Assembly (NCBI GenBank): GCA_964527565.1
Contig: CAZGOY010000002.1
Location: 1 to 64,000 of the forward strand
DNA: 64,000 bases
Direction: 5' to 3'
Origin: JAGXQV01 sp964527565
Lineage (GTDB): Bacteria > Pseudomonadota > Gammaproteobacteria > Burkholderiales > Sulfuricellaceae
A program made the translations under genes and the position numbers. Numbering within the stretch: position 1 is the first letter of the stretch; each line of letters opens with the position of its first letter. Under the pieces are notes generated by a model that saw only the letters and a list, made by a program, of their open reading frames with translations, made no database searches and had not been told where the DNA came from. Positions 8,401-16,351 of the stretch are shown piece after piece.

Positions 8401-8608
8401 AGATTTTTTCCCATGCTGTTCACCCTACAGCAAACAAGATTGTTCACGGTCAACGATCACGTGAGGCTGGTTTTCGTGTCACCCGTTTTTGGAACAATCC
8501 GGTGTTACAGGAAACTGACGCCGTGGTCAATGCCATTTGGACGGCCTTGCATGAAGAATCCTGGCATACAGGATCGCATCCCTTCCCTTGAAGGGCAGGC
8601 GCCGCAGG

Positions 8609-8698
8609 GCAATCGCACCATGTGTTTTCCCCTTTTGCAAAGGGGGAGGCGGGCAGTTTGCGCGACTTCTTGCCTGCTTGCCCACATGGTGCGATTGC
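8609..8698. repeat. 16-bp inverted repeat with nested hairpin after cheW
   Basis: GCAATCGCACCATGTG (8609-8624) is perfectly complementary to 8683-8698. Between the arms, CCCCTTTTGCAAAGGGG (from about 8630) forms a second hairpin. The right arm abuts the cheW stop at 8700, so on the minus strand the structure immediately follows cheW. No T-run follows, so it could be a mRNA-stabilising or rho-dependent structure or a small non-autonomous element. The rest of 8401-8608 shows no gene. Confidence 0.6.
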
Positions 8699-8699
8699 G

Positions 8700-9254
8700 T
8701 CAGGCCGCCATCAAGGCCGGCGCCTCGCTGATTTGCGACAACGCCGTCATCTCGTCGATGGACAGCACCTTGTTCACTTCCAGCAGGATGACGAACTTGC
8801 CTGCCACCTTGCCCATGCCGCTGATGAAGTCGGCGCGGATTTTCGCGCCGAACGAGGGTGGCGGCTCGATCTCGGAAAGCGGGATCTCCAGCACTTCCGA
8901 AACCGCGTCCACCACGATGCCGACATCGTGCTTTTCGCCTTCCGCCGTCACTTCGATGATGACGATGCAGGTGCGCTTGTTGATCTCGGTGCTCTGCCGC
9001 CCGAAACGCGCCGACATATCCACCACCGGCACCACCCGCCCGCGCAGGTTGATGACCCCGCGAATGAAGCCGGGCATCATCGGCACCGTGGTCATGGCGC
9101 CGTATTCGATGATTTCCTTGATGTTGAGAATGCCGATGGCGAACATCTCGCCGCCCAGCAGGAAGGTCAGGTACTGGTCGTCCTCTTCCCGGCCCTCCTG
9201 AGCGCCGCGTGTTGCCAGCGCCCCTTTTGCTCCCGTTTTTGTCAATTCGCCCAT
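8700..9254 (-). CDS. cheW: chemotaxis coupling protein CheW
   Basis: A 184-residue CheW-like domain protein: a 25-residue leader, then DDQYLTFLLGGEMFAIGI, the conserved PGFIRGVINLRGRVVPVVD segment and VVDAVSEVLEI. It bridges receptors to CheA at the inner membrane. It is the last gene of the chemotaxis operon, 12 bp after the receptor gene. Its 3' end has a decayed duplicate at 1944-2000. Confidence 0.95.
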   Translation of the reverse strand: MGELTKTGAKGALATRGAQEGREEDDQYLTFLLGGEMFAIGILNIKEIIEYGAMTTVPMMPGFIRGVINLRGRVVPVVDMSARFGRQSTEINKRTCIVIIEVTAEGEKHDVGIVVDAVSEVLEIPLSEIEPPPSFGAKIRADFISGMGKVAGKFVILLEVNKVLSIDEMTALSQISEAPALMAA

Positions 9255-9266
9255 GATCCTGCTCCC

Positions 9267-10901
9267 TTAGAAGCGCACGAATTCGGCTTCGCTGGTCGGC
9301 ATTCCGAGCGCCGCCATTTTCGCCGAAGGCGTGGCGGCCTTGCGCGGCTTGCTGCTTGCCGCCGGTTTAGCTGCCCCGTGCACGCCCTTGGGTGCCGAAC
9401 CATCGCCGATTTTGAAGAAGGCCATCAACTGTTGCAATTGCTCGGACTGGCTGCTCATTTCCTCGGCGGTGGCGGCCAGTTCCTCCGAGGCGGAAGCGTT
9501 CTGCTGGGTGGTCTGGTTGAGCTGGCTCATGGCGGTGTTGATCTGCGCCACCCCGGAAGATTGCTCTTCCGAGGCGGAGGTGATTTCCTGCACCAGGTCG
9601 GAGGTCTTGTTGATGGCCGGCACCATTTCATCCAGCAGCTTGCCGGCGCGTTCCGCCAGGTCCACGCTGCTGCCCGCCACCTGGCCGATTTCCTGCGCGG
9701 CCTTCTGGCTGCGCTCGGCGAGTTTGCGCACCTCCGCTGCCACCACCGCGAAGCCTTTGCCGTGTTCTCCGGCACGCGCGGCTTCGATGGCGGCATTCAA
9801 GGCCAGCATGTTGGTCTGGTAGGCGATGTCGTCGATGATGCCGATCTTGTCGGCGATCTGCTTCATGGCGACGACCGTCTGCTTGACCGCCTCGCCGCCT
9901 TCCACCGCCTGTTTGGCGGCTTGGGTGGCCATGCCGTCAGTGACCTTGGCGTTGTCGGTGTTCTGGTTGATGGAGGCTGACATCTGTTCCACCGAGGCGG
10001 AAGTTTCTTCGACGCTGGCCGCCTGCTCGCTGGAGCCTTGCGACAGGGATTGCGCGGTGGCGCTGACTTCTTCTGAGGCGCTGGAAAGATTATCTGCCGC
10101 ACCGCGCACTTCGCCGATGATTTCAGAGAGCTTGCCCACCATGTGCTGCATGGCGGCCAGCAACAGCCCGGTTTCGTCCCTGCTGCTGACCTCGATCCTG
10201 GCACTCAGGTCGCCCTCCGCCAACTGGTTGGCGACATTGACGGCTTCGTTGATTGGCTTGGTAATTGAGCGCGTGACCCAGAAGGCGATGGCGATACCGA
10301 AAATGGAGGCGATAATCGCCAGTGTCAGCGAAATATTGCGGCCCTCTTCGTAGTCCTTGGTGGTTTGCGCCCCGGCCTCGTCCATCAGCGTACCCTGAAA
10401 CGCCACCAGGTCGTTGACCGCCTTGAAATATTCGCGCTGGCTCTTGCGCAGATCGCCGAACAACACTTTGGTGGCATCGCTGTTTTTCATCTCCATGGCA
10501 AGGCTCAGTGCCTTGTCCATGTCCGCCGCGTATTGGGTGCGCGCCCCCATGATGGCCTGCATGTGTTTCTTGCCGACCTCGGAGGTGATGGAGGCCTCCA
10601 GCTTGCCCAGCAATTCACCGATGGCCTTACGGCTTTCGCCGATGCGCCCGAATTCCGCTTTCATTTCCACCGGATCGTCGAGAAGGATGATGTTGCGTAG
10701 CACCCGCGACTGCTCGTTGATCAGATCAATAGTGCTATTGGCCTGCACGGTCTTCGGCCAGCGGTCGAGCACCACCCTGTCGATGGCTTGGTTCAGCCCG
10801 GCCATGCGCGTAATACCGATGAAGGCGACCATGCCCAGCAATGCCAACACCAGGCCGAAACCCAGACCCAGACGCGTACCGATTTTCATATTTTTGAACA
10901 T
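9267..10901 (-). CDS. methyl-accepting chemotaxis protein (4HB sensor)
   Basis: 544 residues: membrane helix about 9-30, periplasmic four-helix-bundle sensor about 31-190, second helix about 190-212, HAMP about 213-266, and a full signalling domain with the hairpin tip IAYQTNMLALNAAIEAARAGE then GKGFAVVAAEVRKLAERS. The C-terminal tail is flexible (Ala/Pro/Lys-rich) and ends EFVRF, which fits the aromatic-x-x-aromatic CheR/CheB-tethering pentapeptide (NWETF class). AAGGAG precedes the ATG. It lies between cheA and cheW in one operon. The ligand is unknown. Confidence 0.95.
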   Translation of the reverse strand: MFKNMKIGTRLGLGFGLVLALLGMVAFIGITRMAGLNQAIDRVVLDRWPKTVQANSTIDLINEQSRVLRNIILLDDPVEMKAEFGRIGESRKAIGELLGKLEASITSEVGKKHMQAIMGARTQYAADMDKALSLAMEMKNSDATKVLFGDLRKSQREYFKAVNDLVAFQGTLMDEAGAQTTKDYEEGRNISLTLAIIASIFGIAIAFWVTRSITKPINEAVNVANQLAEGDLSARIEVSSRDETGLLLAAMQHMVGKLSEIIGEVRGAADNLSSASEEVSATAQSLSQGSSEQAASVEETSASVEQMSASINQNTDNAKVTDGMATQAAKQAVEGGEAVKQTVVAMKQIADKIGIIDDIAYQTNMLALNAAIEAARAGEHGKGFAVVAAEVRKLAERSQKAAQEIGQVAGSSVDLAERAGKLLDEMVPAINKTSDLVQEITSASEEQSSGVAQINTAMSQLNQTTQQNASASEELAATAEEMSSQSEQLQQLMAFFKIGDGSAPKGVHGAAKPAASSKPRKAATPSAKMAALGMPTSEAEFVRF

Positions 10902-10953
10902 GATGCACTCCTTGAAATTAAGTTAAAACCACTCCGTTACAAATACCCGTTTG

Positions 10954-13137
10954 CTAGTGTGTTGCTACCAGTTCCCTTGATTCCCTGCCCACCGCCTGAT
11001 TCACCAGCGCGGGCACGTCGAGGATCAGCGCCACCTCGCCGCTGCCCAGAATGGTCGAACCGCTGATGCCTTTCAGATTGCCGAACAGCTTGCCGAGCGG
11101 CTTGATGACGGTCTGGAATTCGCCCATCAGTTCATCCACCACGAAGCCGGCCTTCTGGTTGCCGTATTGCACCACCACCACGTTTTCGCGCTTGCCCGCC
11201 CTGCCCGGTTCGCGGAATTCCTCGCGCAGCCGCACGAAGGGCAGCGCCGCGCCGCGCAGGTTGAGAAAGTCGCGGCCCTGGCTTTCAATACGTTCGGTTT
11301 CGCTCAGTTCCATGCACTCCACCACCATGTCGAGCGGGACGACATAAGAGGCGCTGCCCACGCCCATGAGGAAACCGTCGATAATCGCCAGCGTCAGCGG
11401 CAGGCGGATGCGCGTGGTGGAACCGGCGCCTTCCTGCGAATCCAGCTCGATGGTGCCGCGCAGCGCCTCGATGTTGCGGCGCACCACGTCCATGCCCACG
11501 CCGCGCCCGGAAATGTTGGTGACCTGCTCGGCGGTGGAAAAGCCGGGGGCGAAGATTAACTGGTAGATTTCCTGGTCGCTCAAGTTTTGCCCCGCTTCGA
11601 CAATGCCTTTTTCGATGGCTTTCTTGAGGATTTTTTCCTTGTTGAGTCCCGCGCCGTCGTCGCCGACTTCGATGACGATGCTGCCGGATTCGTGATAGGC
11701 GTTGAGCCGTACCGTGCCGCGCGCCGGTTTGCCGCAAGCCAGGCGCGCTTCCGGGGCTTCGATGCCGTGATCCATGGAATTGCGCACCAGGTGCATGAGC
11801 GGGTCGCCGATGCGGTCCACCACGGTCTTGTCGAGTTCGGTTTCGGCGCCGCCGATGGACAGCTCGACGTCCTTGCCCAGGTCGCGGCTCACGTCGCGCA
11901 CCACGCGGTTGAAGCGCTTGAAGGTCTCGCCGATCTGCACCATGCGCAGTTGCAGGGCGCCGTCGCGTATTTCTTCGACCAGGCGCGAGACGTTGGAGGT
12001 CGCTTCCTGCAACTGGGCATCGCCGCCGCGCTGCGACAGCAGGGTGGCGGATGCCCCGGCGATGACCAGTTCGCCCACCAGGTTGATAAGGTGGTCGAGA
12101 CGCTCCGCATCCACCTTGATGACCTGGTTTTCGCGCGCCTTGATTTCCTTGACTTGCTTCTGTTTTTCCAGCGCGGCGTCCACCACCTGCGGCGCCACCA
12201 TGCCTTCGCTGACCAGGATTTCACCGATGTGCGGCTTGCCGTCCCCTTCCTCGACCGCGCGGCTCTGCACATCGATCATCTGCGCCAGTTCGCGCTCGGT
12301 GAGGGTGCCGCACTTGACCAGCATCTGGCCGATTTTCATGTCTTCCTCGGGCAGTTCGTGGATCACGCGCAGGTAGTCGGTGATGCGGCTGCGCGGCGGG
12401 ATGATGGTGATGCACGCATCTTCGCGCACGAAATCGAAAATGCCCTCGATGGCCGACTTGTCGGCATCGCTGTGCAGGCTGATTTCATAGCCGAGATAGC
12501 AAGCTTCCGGGTCCAGCTCGGCGAGCGGCGGCAAGTTGTCGTGCAGCGTGGAGATGCCGACGATGCGCCCCAGCTTGCCCATGTAGCGCAGGAAGGACAG
12601 CGGGTCCATGCCCTGGCGCAGCACGTCCTGGGTGAAGCGTAGCGAGATGTGCCAGTTGTCGGTTTCTGCGCGGTCGCCGTCCATTCTCTCCACTTGCTCG
12701 CCGCCGGGTGCTGGGGCTTGCGGAACGCTGGCCGCCGCTTTGGCAGCGCCCAGGCAGGCCGAGAGTTTTTCCATCAACCCGGCACCGGCGGCGCGTCCTC
12801 CTTCGTCCAGCCCGGCAACGCCTGCTTCCAGCGCGTCGATCATTGACGCGATATGGTCGCCGCAGGCGAGAAACAGGGCCACCAGTTCTGCATCCATGTC
12901 GATCTTGCCGGCGCGCACCTTGTCGAGCACGCTTTCCGCCACATGGGTAAAGGCGACGATTTCGTCGAAGCCGAACAGCCCCGCCGAACCCTTGATGGTG
13001 TGCGCGGCGCGGAAGATGGCGTTGACGCATTCGTCGCGATCGTCCGCGCTTTCGATGTCGTAGAGTCCGTCTTCCATCGCCTGCAGCAGTTCGCGGCTTT
13101 CGACGATGAAGGTTTGCAGTGCCGGGTCCATGCTCAT
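10954..13137 (-). CDS. cheA: chemotaxis histidine kinase CheA
   Basis: 727 residues: an Hpt domain with His46 in RAAHTIKGSAG, a long linker, dimerisation helices, an HATPase with HLVRNSMDHGIEAPEAR and the G boxes, and a C-terminal CheW-like domain (FLMGVGSASYVVPLDMVVE). It autophosphorylates under receptor control and passes phosphate to the CheY encoded two genes upstream. The region between about 140 and 320 is longer than in the enteric enzyme and contains a segment (IGQMLVKCGTLTERELAQMI) repeated in altered form (IGEILVSEGMVAPQVVDAAL), as in type IV pilus/Bdellovibrio-type CheA proteins. Start: AAGGAG 7 bases before ATG. Confidence 0.95.
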   Translation of the reverse strand: MSMDPALQTFIVESRELLQAMEDGLYDIESADDRDECVNAIFRAAHTIKGSAGLFGFDEIVAFTHVAESVLDKVRAGKIDMDAELVALFLACGDHIASMIDALEAGVAGLDEGGRAAGAGLMEKLSACLGAAKAAASVPQAPAPGGEQVERMDGDRAETDNWHISLRFTQDVLRQGMDPLSFLRYMGKLGRIVGISTLHDNLPPLAELDPEACYLGYEISLHSDADKSAIEGIFDFVREDACITIIPPRSRITDYLRVIHELPEEDMKIGQMLVKCGTLTERELAQMIDVQSRAVEEGDGKPHIGEILVSEGMVAPQVVDAALEKQKQVKEIKARENQVIKVDAERLDHLINLVGELVIAGASATLLSQRGGDAQLQEATSNVSRLVEEIRDGALQLRMVQIGETFKRFNRVVRDVSRDLGKDVELSIGGAETELDKTVVDRIGDPLMHLVRNSMDHGIEAPEARLACGKPARGTVRLNAYHESGSIVIEVGDDGAGLNKEKILKKAIEKGIVEAGQNLSDQEIYQLIFAPGFSTAEQVTNISGRGVGMDVVRRNIEALRGTIELDSQEGAGSTTRIRLPLTLAIIDGFLMGVGSASYVVPLDMVVECMELSETERIESQGRDFLNLRGAALPFVRLREEFREPGRAGKRENVVVVQYGNQKAGFVVDELMGEFQTVIKPLGKLFGNLKGISGSTILGSGEVALILDVPALVNQAVGRESRELVATH

Positions 13138-13147
13138 GTTGTGCTCC

Positions 13148-13465
13148 TTATTTTTCGCGGGAAGGGATGACGACCGGGTCGCCGAAGAAGGCCGCCATGT
13201 TGCAGATATCCAGCACCTCCATCACCGCCGGGCTGTGCCCGGTCAGGCGCAGGCTGCCGTTGCGCGCCTGGCATTCGTTTTTCGCCACGATCAGCAGTTG
13301 CAGGCCGGCACTATCCATTTCGCTGATCTGCGAGAGGTTAATCTCCAGTTCAGGAGAAACGGCCAGCGCCGCCGTCAGTTGTGCCTTGAGGTCGGCGGCG
13401 GTAAAGATGGTCAATTCTCCCTCGGGGGAAAGCTGGCTGACGTTGTTGCCAATTGGAATTTCCAT
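13148..13465 (-). CDS. STAS-domain protein in chemotaxis operon
   Basis: A 105-residue STAS domain. The phosphorylatable serine is in ISEMDSAGLQLLI. It sits between cheY and cheA (10 bp before cheA). Such STAS genes are common in F6/F7-like and alternative chemotaxis operons, where they are thought to connect chemotaxis to partner-switching regulators; the partner is unknown. GGAG lies 7 bases before the ATG. Confidence 0.85.
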   Translation of the reverse strand: MEIPIGNNVSQLSPEGELTIFTAADLKAQLTAALAVSPELEINLSQISEMDSAGLQLLIVAKNECQARNGSLRLTGHSPAVMEVLDICNMAAFFGDPVVIPSREK

Positions 13466-13539
13466 GGTTTATCTCCGTAAGGGAATGACAGAAGGACGCA
13501 TTTTCATGACCAGGAGCGCTGGCCCAACCTGCATGATCG

Positions 13540-13908
13540 TCAGGGCAGGATCAGTTTGGAAACCGCCGTCAGCATCTGGTCGGGCTTGAAGGGTTTGATT
13601 ACCCAGGCCTTGGCGCCCGCCGCCTGACCGGCGGCTTTCTTGTCCTCGCCCGCCTCGGTGGTGAGCATGATGACCGGGGTGAATTTGTAGGCCGGCAGCT
13701 TTTTCACCTCCTGCACGAAGGTGATGCCGTCCATGTTGGGCATGTTGACGTCGCTGACGATCAGATGCACTTTCTGCCCGGTGAGCTTGTTCAGCGCGTC
13801 CTTGCCGTCGCAGCCTTCGATAACGTCGTAGCCCGCGCCCTTGAGCGCAATCGACACGACTTGCCGCAAGGTGGCGGAATCGTCAACGATCATGATGGTT
13901 TTTGCCAT
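13540..13908 (-). CDS. cheY: chemotaxis response regulator CheY
   Basis: A 122-residue single receiver: MIVDDSATLRQVV, phosphoacceptor in LIVSDVNMPNMDG, Thr in MLTTEAG and Lys in WVIKPFKPDQM. It receives phosphate from CheA and presumably acts on the flagellar switch. GGAGG lies 7 bases before the ATG and overlaps the upstream receptor stop codon, implying coupling. Confidence 0.95.
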   Translation of the reverse strand: MAKTIMIVDDSATLRQVVSIALKGAGYDVIEGCDGKDALNKLTGQKVHLIVSDVNMPNMDGITFVQEVKKLPAYKFTPVIMLTTEAGEDKKAAGQAAGAKAWVIKPFKPDQMLTAVSKLILP

Positions 13909-13920
13909 GGTGTTTTCCTC

Positions 13921-15114
13921 CTAGAAAAAAGTGATTTCATCGTCAGCCGCCGCAGTCTTCTTGCCGGCGTGAATGCTGCGTTCCTCGCTGGTGGCGTAGG
14001 AACGCTCAAGCTGTTGCAGCAGCCCCGTCCAGTCGATGGCCATCAGGCGCCCCTGCTCGTAATACTTCTCCTCGCTTTGCCGCAGGTAGGCGGGGAAGGT
14101 GTTGATGTTGTCGCGCACGTGGCACAGGATCTGGCTGACGCGGTCCTGGAACTGCAACTGCACCAGCGATTCGGCCACTTCACTCTTGATGCCGCTGCCG
14201 GTGCTGCGCAGGATGGTGGCCGCTTGCGTCAGGCCGCCGGTGACCTGGCGGAATTCCTCCAGCACGCCGTAGAGGGCGGCTTCGGATTGGGTCACCGAGG
14301 TGGCGTCGGCCTCGGCGGATTTTTCCGCCACCTCGAACGAGGTGCTGATGGCCTTGCTGATGATCTGCACCTTTTCGCTGATCTGGTGCCCGGTTTCGCC
14401 GGACAGGTTGGAGAGCTTGCGCACCTCGTCGGCGACCACCGCGAAACCGCGCCCGGCTTCCCCGGCGCGCGCCGCTTCGATGGCGGCATTGAGCGCCAGC
14501 AAGTTGGTGCGGTCGGCGATGCTGGCTACCGAGGCAGCCATTTCCTTCAACTGGTCGATGAACTGCACCAGGTTGCTCACGCTGCCGAGCAGTTCGCCGC
14601 CGTGTCCCAGCGTGTCGCGCATGGCCTGGATGACCGCCTGCAAGCGCGTTTCGCTGCGCGAAAAAATCGCCGCCAGGCCCTGCGGGTTATCCACCGATTC
14701 TGCGGACAGGCTGGCGGCACGGATGGCCTGGTCCAGATTTTCCACGATGCCGGAAAAACGCCCGGTCAGTTCGATCATCGCCTGCTCGCTCTGCATGCGG
14801 CCGGATTCGATCTGCTTCACCCACAAGGAGGTGACCTGGCTTTCCATGTTGCCCAAGCCGTCGAGAAAGGCTTCCACATCGGCGCGGTAGCGCGTGCAGC
14901 AAGTGTGTTCGCTGTCATCCGCTGCCGCTTGCAGCATGGCACGTTCGCGTTTCACCAGCATGACAGCGGAAACCGCACCGGCAGCCAGCACCCCCGCTGC
15001 CACGGCCAGATTGACTGCGCCGATTCCACCCAGCAATGGCAAGGCCAGCGCCCCCAGTCCAGCGGGTAGCAGCGGATAAATCCAACTGTTCATGGTTGAT
15101 TCTTGATTTGCCAC
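13921..15114 (-). CDS. chemoreceptor without periplasmic domain
   Basis: 397 residues from GTG 15114, chosen because GAGGAG lies 6 bases upstream; the first in-frame ATG (15093) has no ribosome site. Two adjacent membrane helices (about 10-52) are followed at once by a cytoplasmic region with a HTCC motif, then a receptor signalling domain (IADRTNLLALNAAIEAARAGE, GRGFAVVADEVRKLS). No HAMP or periplasmic sensor is seen. The Cys pair suggests a redox or metal input, but this is conjecture. It is the second gene of the chemotaxis operon. The tail ends DDEITFF. Confidence 0.88.
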   Translation of the reverse strand: MANQESTMNSWIYPLLPAGLGALALPLLGGIGAVNLAVAAGVLAAGAVSAVMLVKRERAMLQAAADDSEHTCCTRYRADVEAFLDGLGNMESQVTSLWVKQIESGRMQSEQAMIELTGRFSGIVENLDQAIRAASLSAESVDNPQGLAAIFSRSETRLQAVIQAMRDTLGHGGELLGSVSNLVQFIDQLKEMAASVASIADRTNLLALNAAIEAARAGEAGRGFAVVADEVRKLSNLSGETGHQISEKVQIISKAISTSFEVAEKSAEADATSVTQSEAALYGVLEEFRQVTGGLTQAATILRSTGSGIKSEVAESLVQLQFQDRVSQILCHVRDNINTFPAYLRQSEEKYYEQGRLMAIDWTGLLQQLERSYATSEERSIHAGKKTAAADDEITFF

Positions 15115-15124
15115 TATCCTCTCC

Positions 15125-15508
15125 TCATGCCGCTTCACGGGGCTTTTCCACATTCACCAGCGCGGCCAGCAGACCGCCCAGCGTGGTGAAATCCCGCGTT
15201 TTGTCCAGGAAATGCTCGGCGCCCAGCAAATGGCACTTTTTTCGGTATTGCGGCTGGCTGTTGTTGGTCAGCACGATGATGCGGATTCCCGGACAGTGCA
15301 GCTTCACCTGCTGCAACACCACGATGCCGCTGCCGCTGTTCAGGGACAGGTCCAGAATCACCACCTCCGGCAGCTTGCTGAAAATCCCCGCCAGGGCGCG
15401 CTCCTGGCCATCCGCCTGCCCCACCACCGTCATGCCGCCGGTCTCCGCAACCAGGGTGTAGAGGCGGTGCAGGATTTCCGGCGAATCTTCAACAAGAAAA
15501 ATTTTCAT
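15125..15508 (-). CDS. single-domain response regulator
   Basis: About 127 residues, a stand-alone receiver: MKIFLVEDS, phosphoacceptor in VVILDLSLNSGSG, IIVLTNNSQ and Lys in HFLDKTRD. It is first gene of the chemotaxis operon, 10 bp ahead of the receptor. An in-frame GTG at 15520 is an alternative start; family members begin MKIFLVED. It differs from the CheY downstream and may compete for phosphate or regulate another target. Confidence 0.88.
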   Translation of the reverse strand: MKIFLVEDSPEILHRLYTLVAETGGMTVVGQADGQERALAGIFSKLPEVVILDLSLNSGSGIVVLQQVKLHCPGIRIIVLTNNSQPQYRKKCHLLGAEHFLDKTRDFTTLGGLLAALVNVEKPREAA

Positions 15509-15568
15509 TTGGCGGCACACCCGCGTTCGTTACGTGGTGCCATGATGCCGGGCAGCGCACAGAAAAAA

Positions 15569-15629
15569 TATCAGCGAATGCTGAATGTGCGGATAGGACT
15601 AACGGGGGGGAAGGGTAGGAATTGTCTGA
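15569..15629 (-). promoter_or_regulatory. two-box promoter of chemotaxis operon
   Basis: On the minus strand: box 1 CAGACAATTCCTA (edge 15616), 22 bp to box 2 GTTAGTCCTA (edge 15594), 18 bp, then GCTGATATTTTTT (GCTGATA at 15575-15569). Aligned with the element at 1013 it also shares the TCAGC just before the -10. The -10 lies about 60 bp upstream of the operon start. Confidence 0.6.
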
Positions 15630-15697
15630 CAAACTGACAAGCAAAACGGTGCGGAGCGGGAAGACGAGCGGTTGACCTGGCAAGAGGGAACAGACCG

Positions 15698-16351
15698 CTA
15701 CTCGTTATCCTCTTCCCCGTCTTCCAGCAGGTCGTGCTTGATGGCGTACTTGATGAGGCCCGACAGCGAGGTGATGTTCATCTTCTGCATGATGCGTGTT
15801 TTATGCGTGCTGACGGTCTTGACGCTGAGATGCAGCTCGTCGGCGATGTCGGTGATGCTCTTGCCGGATACCAGCATGAGGAAAATCTGGTACTCGCGGT
15901 CCGAGAGCAGGGTATGCGGCGCCGCGTCGTTGGCGGGCATCAGGCCGATGGCCAGCTTTTCGGCAATATGGCTGTTGATGTACACGCCGCCGCCCGCCAC
16001 TTTGCGGATGGCCTTGACCAGTTCGGCGGTGGCGCTGTCCTTGGACAGATAGCCGGAGGCGCCGGCTTTCAGGGTACGCAACGCATACACGTCTTCCTTG
16101 TGCATGCTGAGGATGAGGATCGGCAGCTTGGGCTTCTCGTCCTTGACCTGGCGGATTAGTTCGATGCCGCTCTTGCCCGGCATCGACATGTCGAGCACCA
16201 CGACGTCCCAGTCTTCCTTGCGCACCTTGTCGAGCGCCTCGAAGCCGTTTTCCGCTTCTCCGCCAACAATGATGTCGCCGCTCTCGGCCAGCAACTGTTT
16301 CAGCCCCTCGCGCAGAATGCGGTGGTCGTCGGCGATCAGGACGCGGATCAT
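15698..16351 (-). CDS. NarL/FixJ-type response regulator
   Basis: 217 residues: receiver with VLIADDHRILREGL, phosphoacceptor VVVLDMSMPGKSG and Lys in YLSKDSA; LuxR-type helix-turn-helix with LLSDREYQIFLMLVSGKSI and LSVKTVSTHKTRIM. AAGGAG precedes ATG 16351, which overlaps the kinase stop (ATGA). It ends the phosphorelay operon that starts at 20209 and is my preferred candidate to bind the TAGG/CCTA boxes, since the family recognises short inverted repeats and the best palindrome precedes its own operon. Confidence 0.93.
   Translation of the reverse strand: MIRVLIADDHRILREGLKQLLAESGDIIVGGEAENGFEALDKVRKEDWDVVVLDMSMPGKSGIELIRQVKDEKPKLPILILSMHKEDVYALRTLKAGASGYLSKDSATAELVKAIRKVAGGGVYINSHIAEKLAIGLMPANDAAPHTLLSDREYQIFLMLVSGKSITDIADELHLSVKTVSTHKTRIMQKMNITSLSGLIKYAIKHDLLEDGEEDNE

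Noticed and set aside
8622..9980. Long plus-strand frames opposite cheW and the receptor gene (also opposite cheA, the permease and others)
   Set aside because: High-GC antisense shadows: His/Arg/Gln-rich, no ribosome sites, no domain pattern, while the minus-strand genes are unmistakable.
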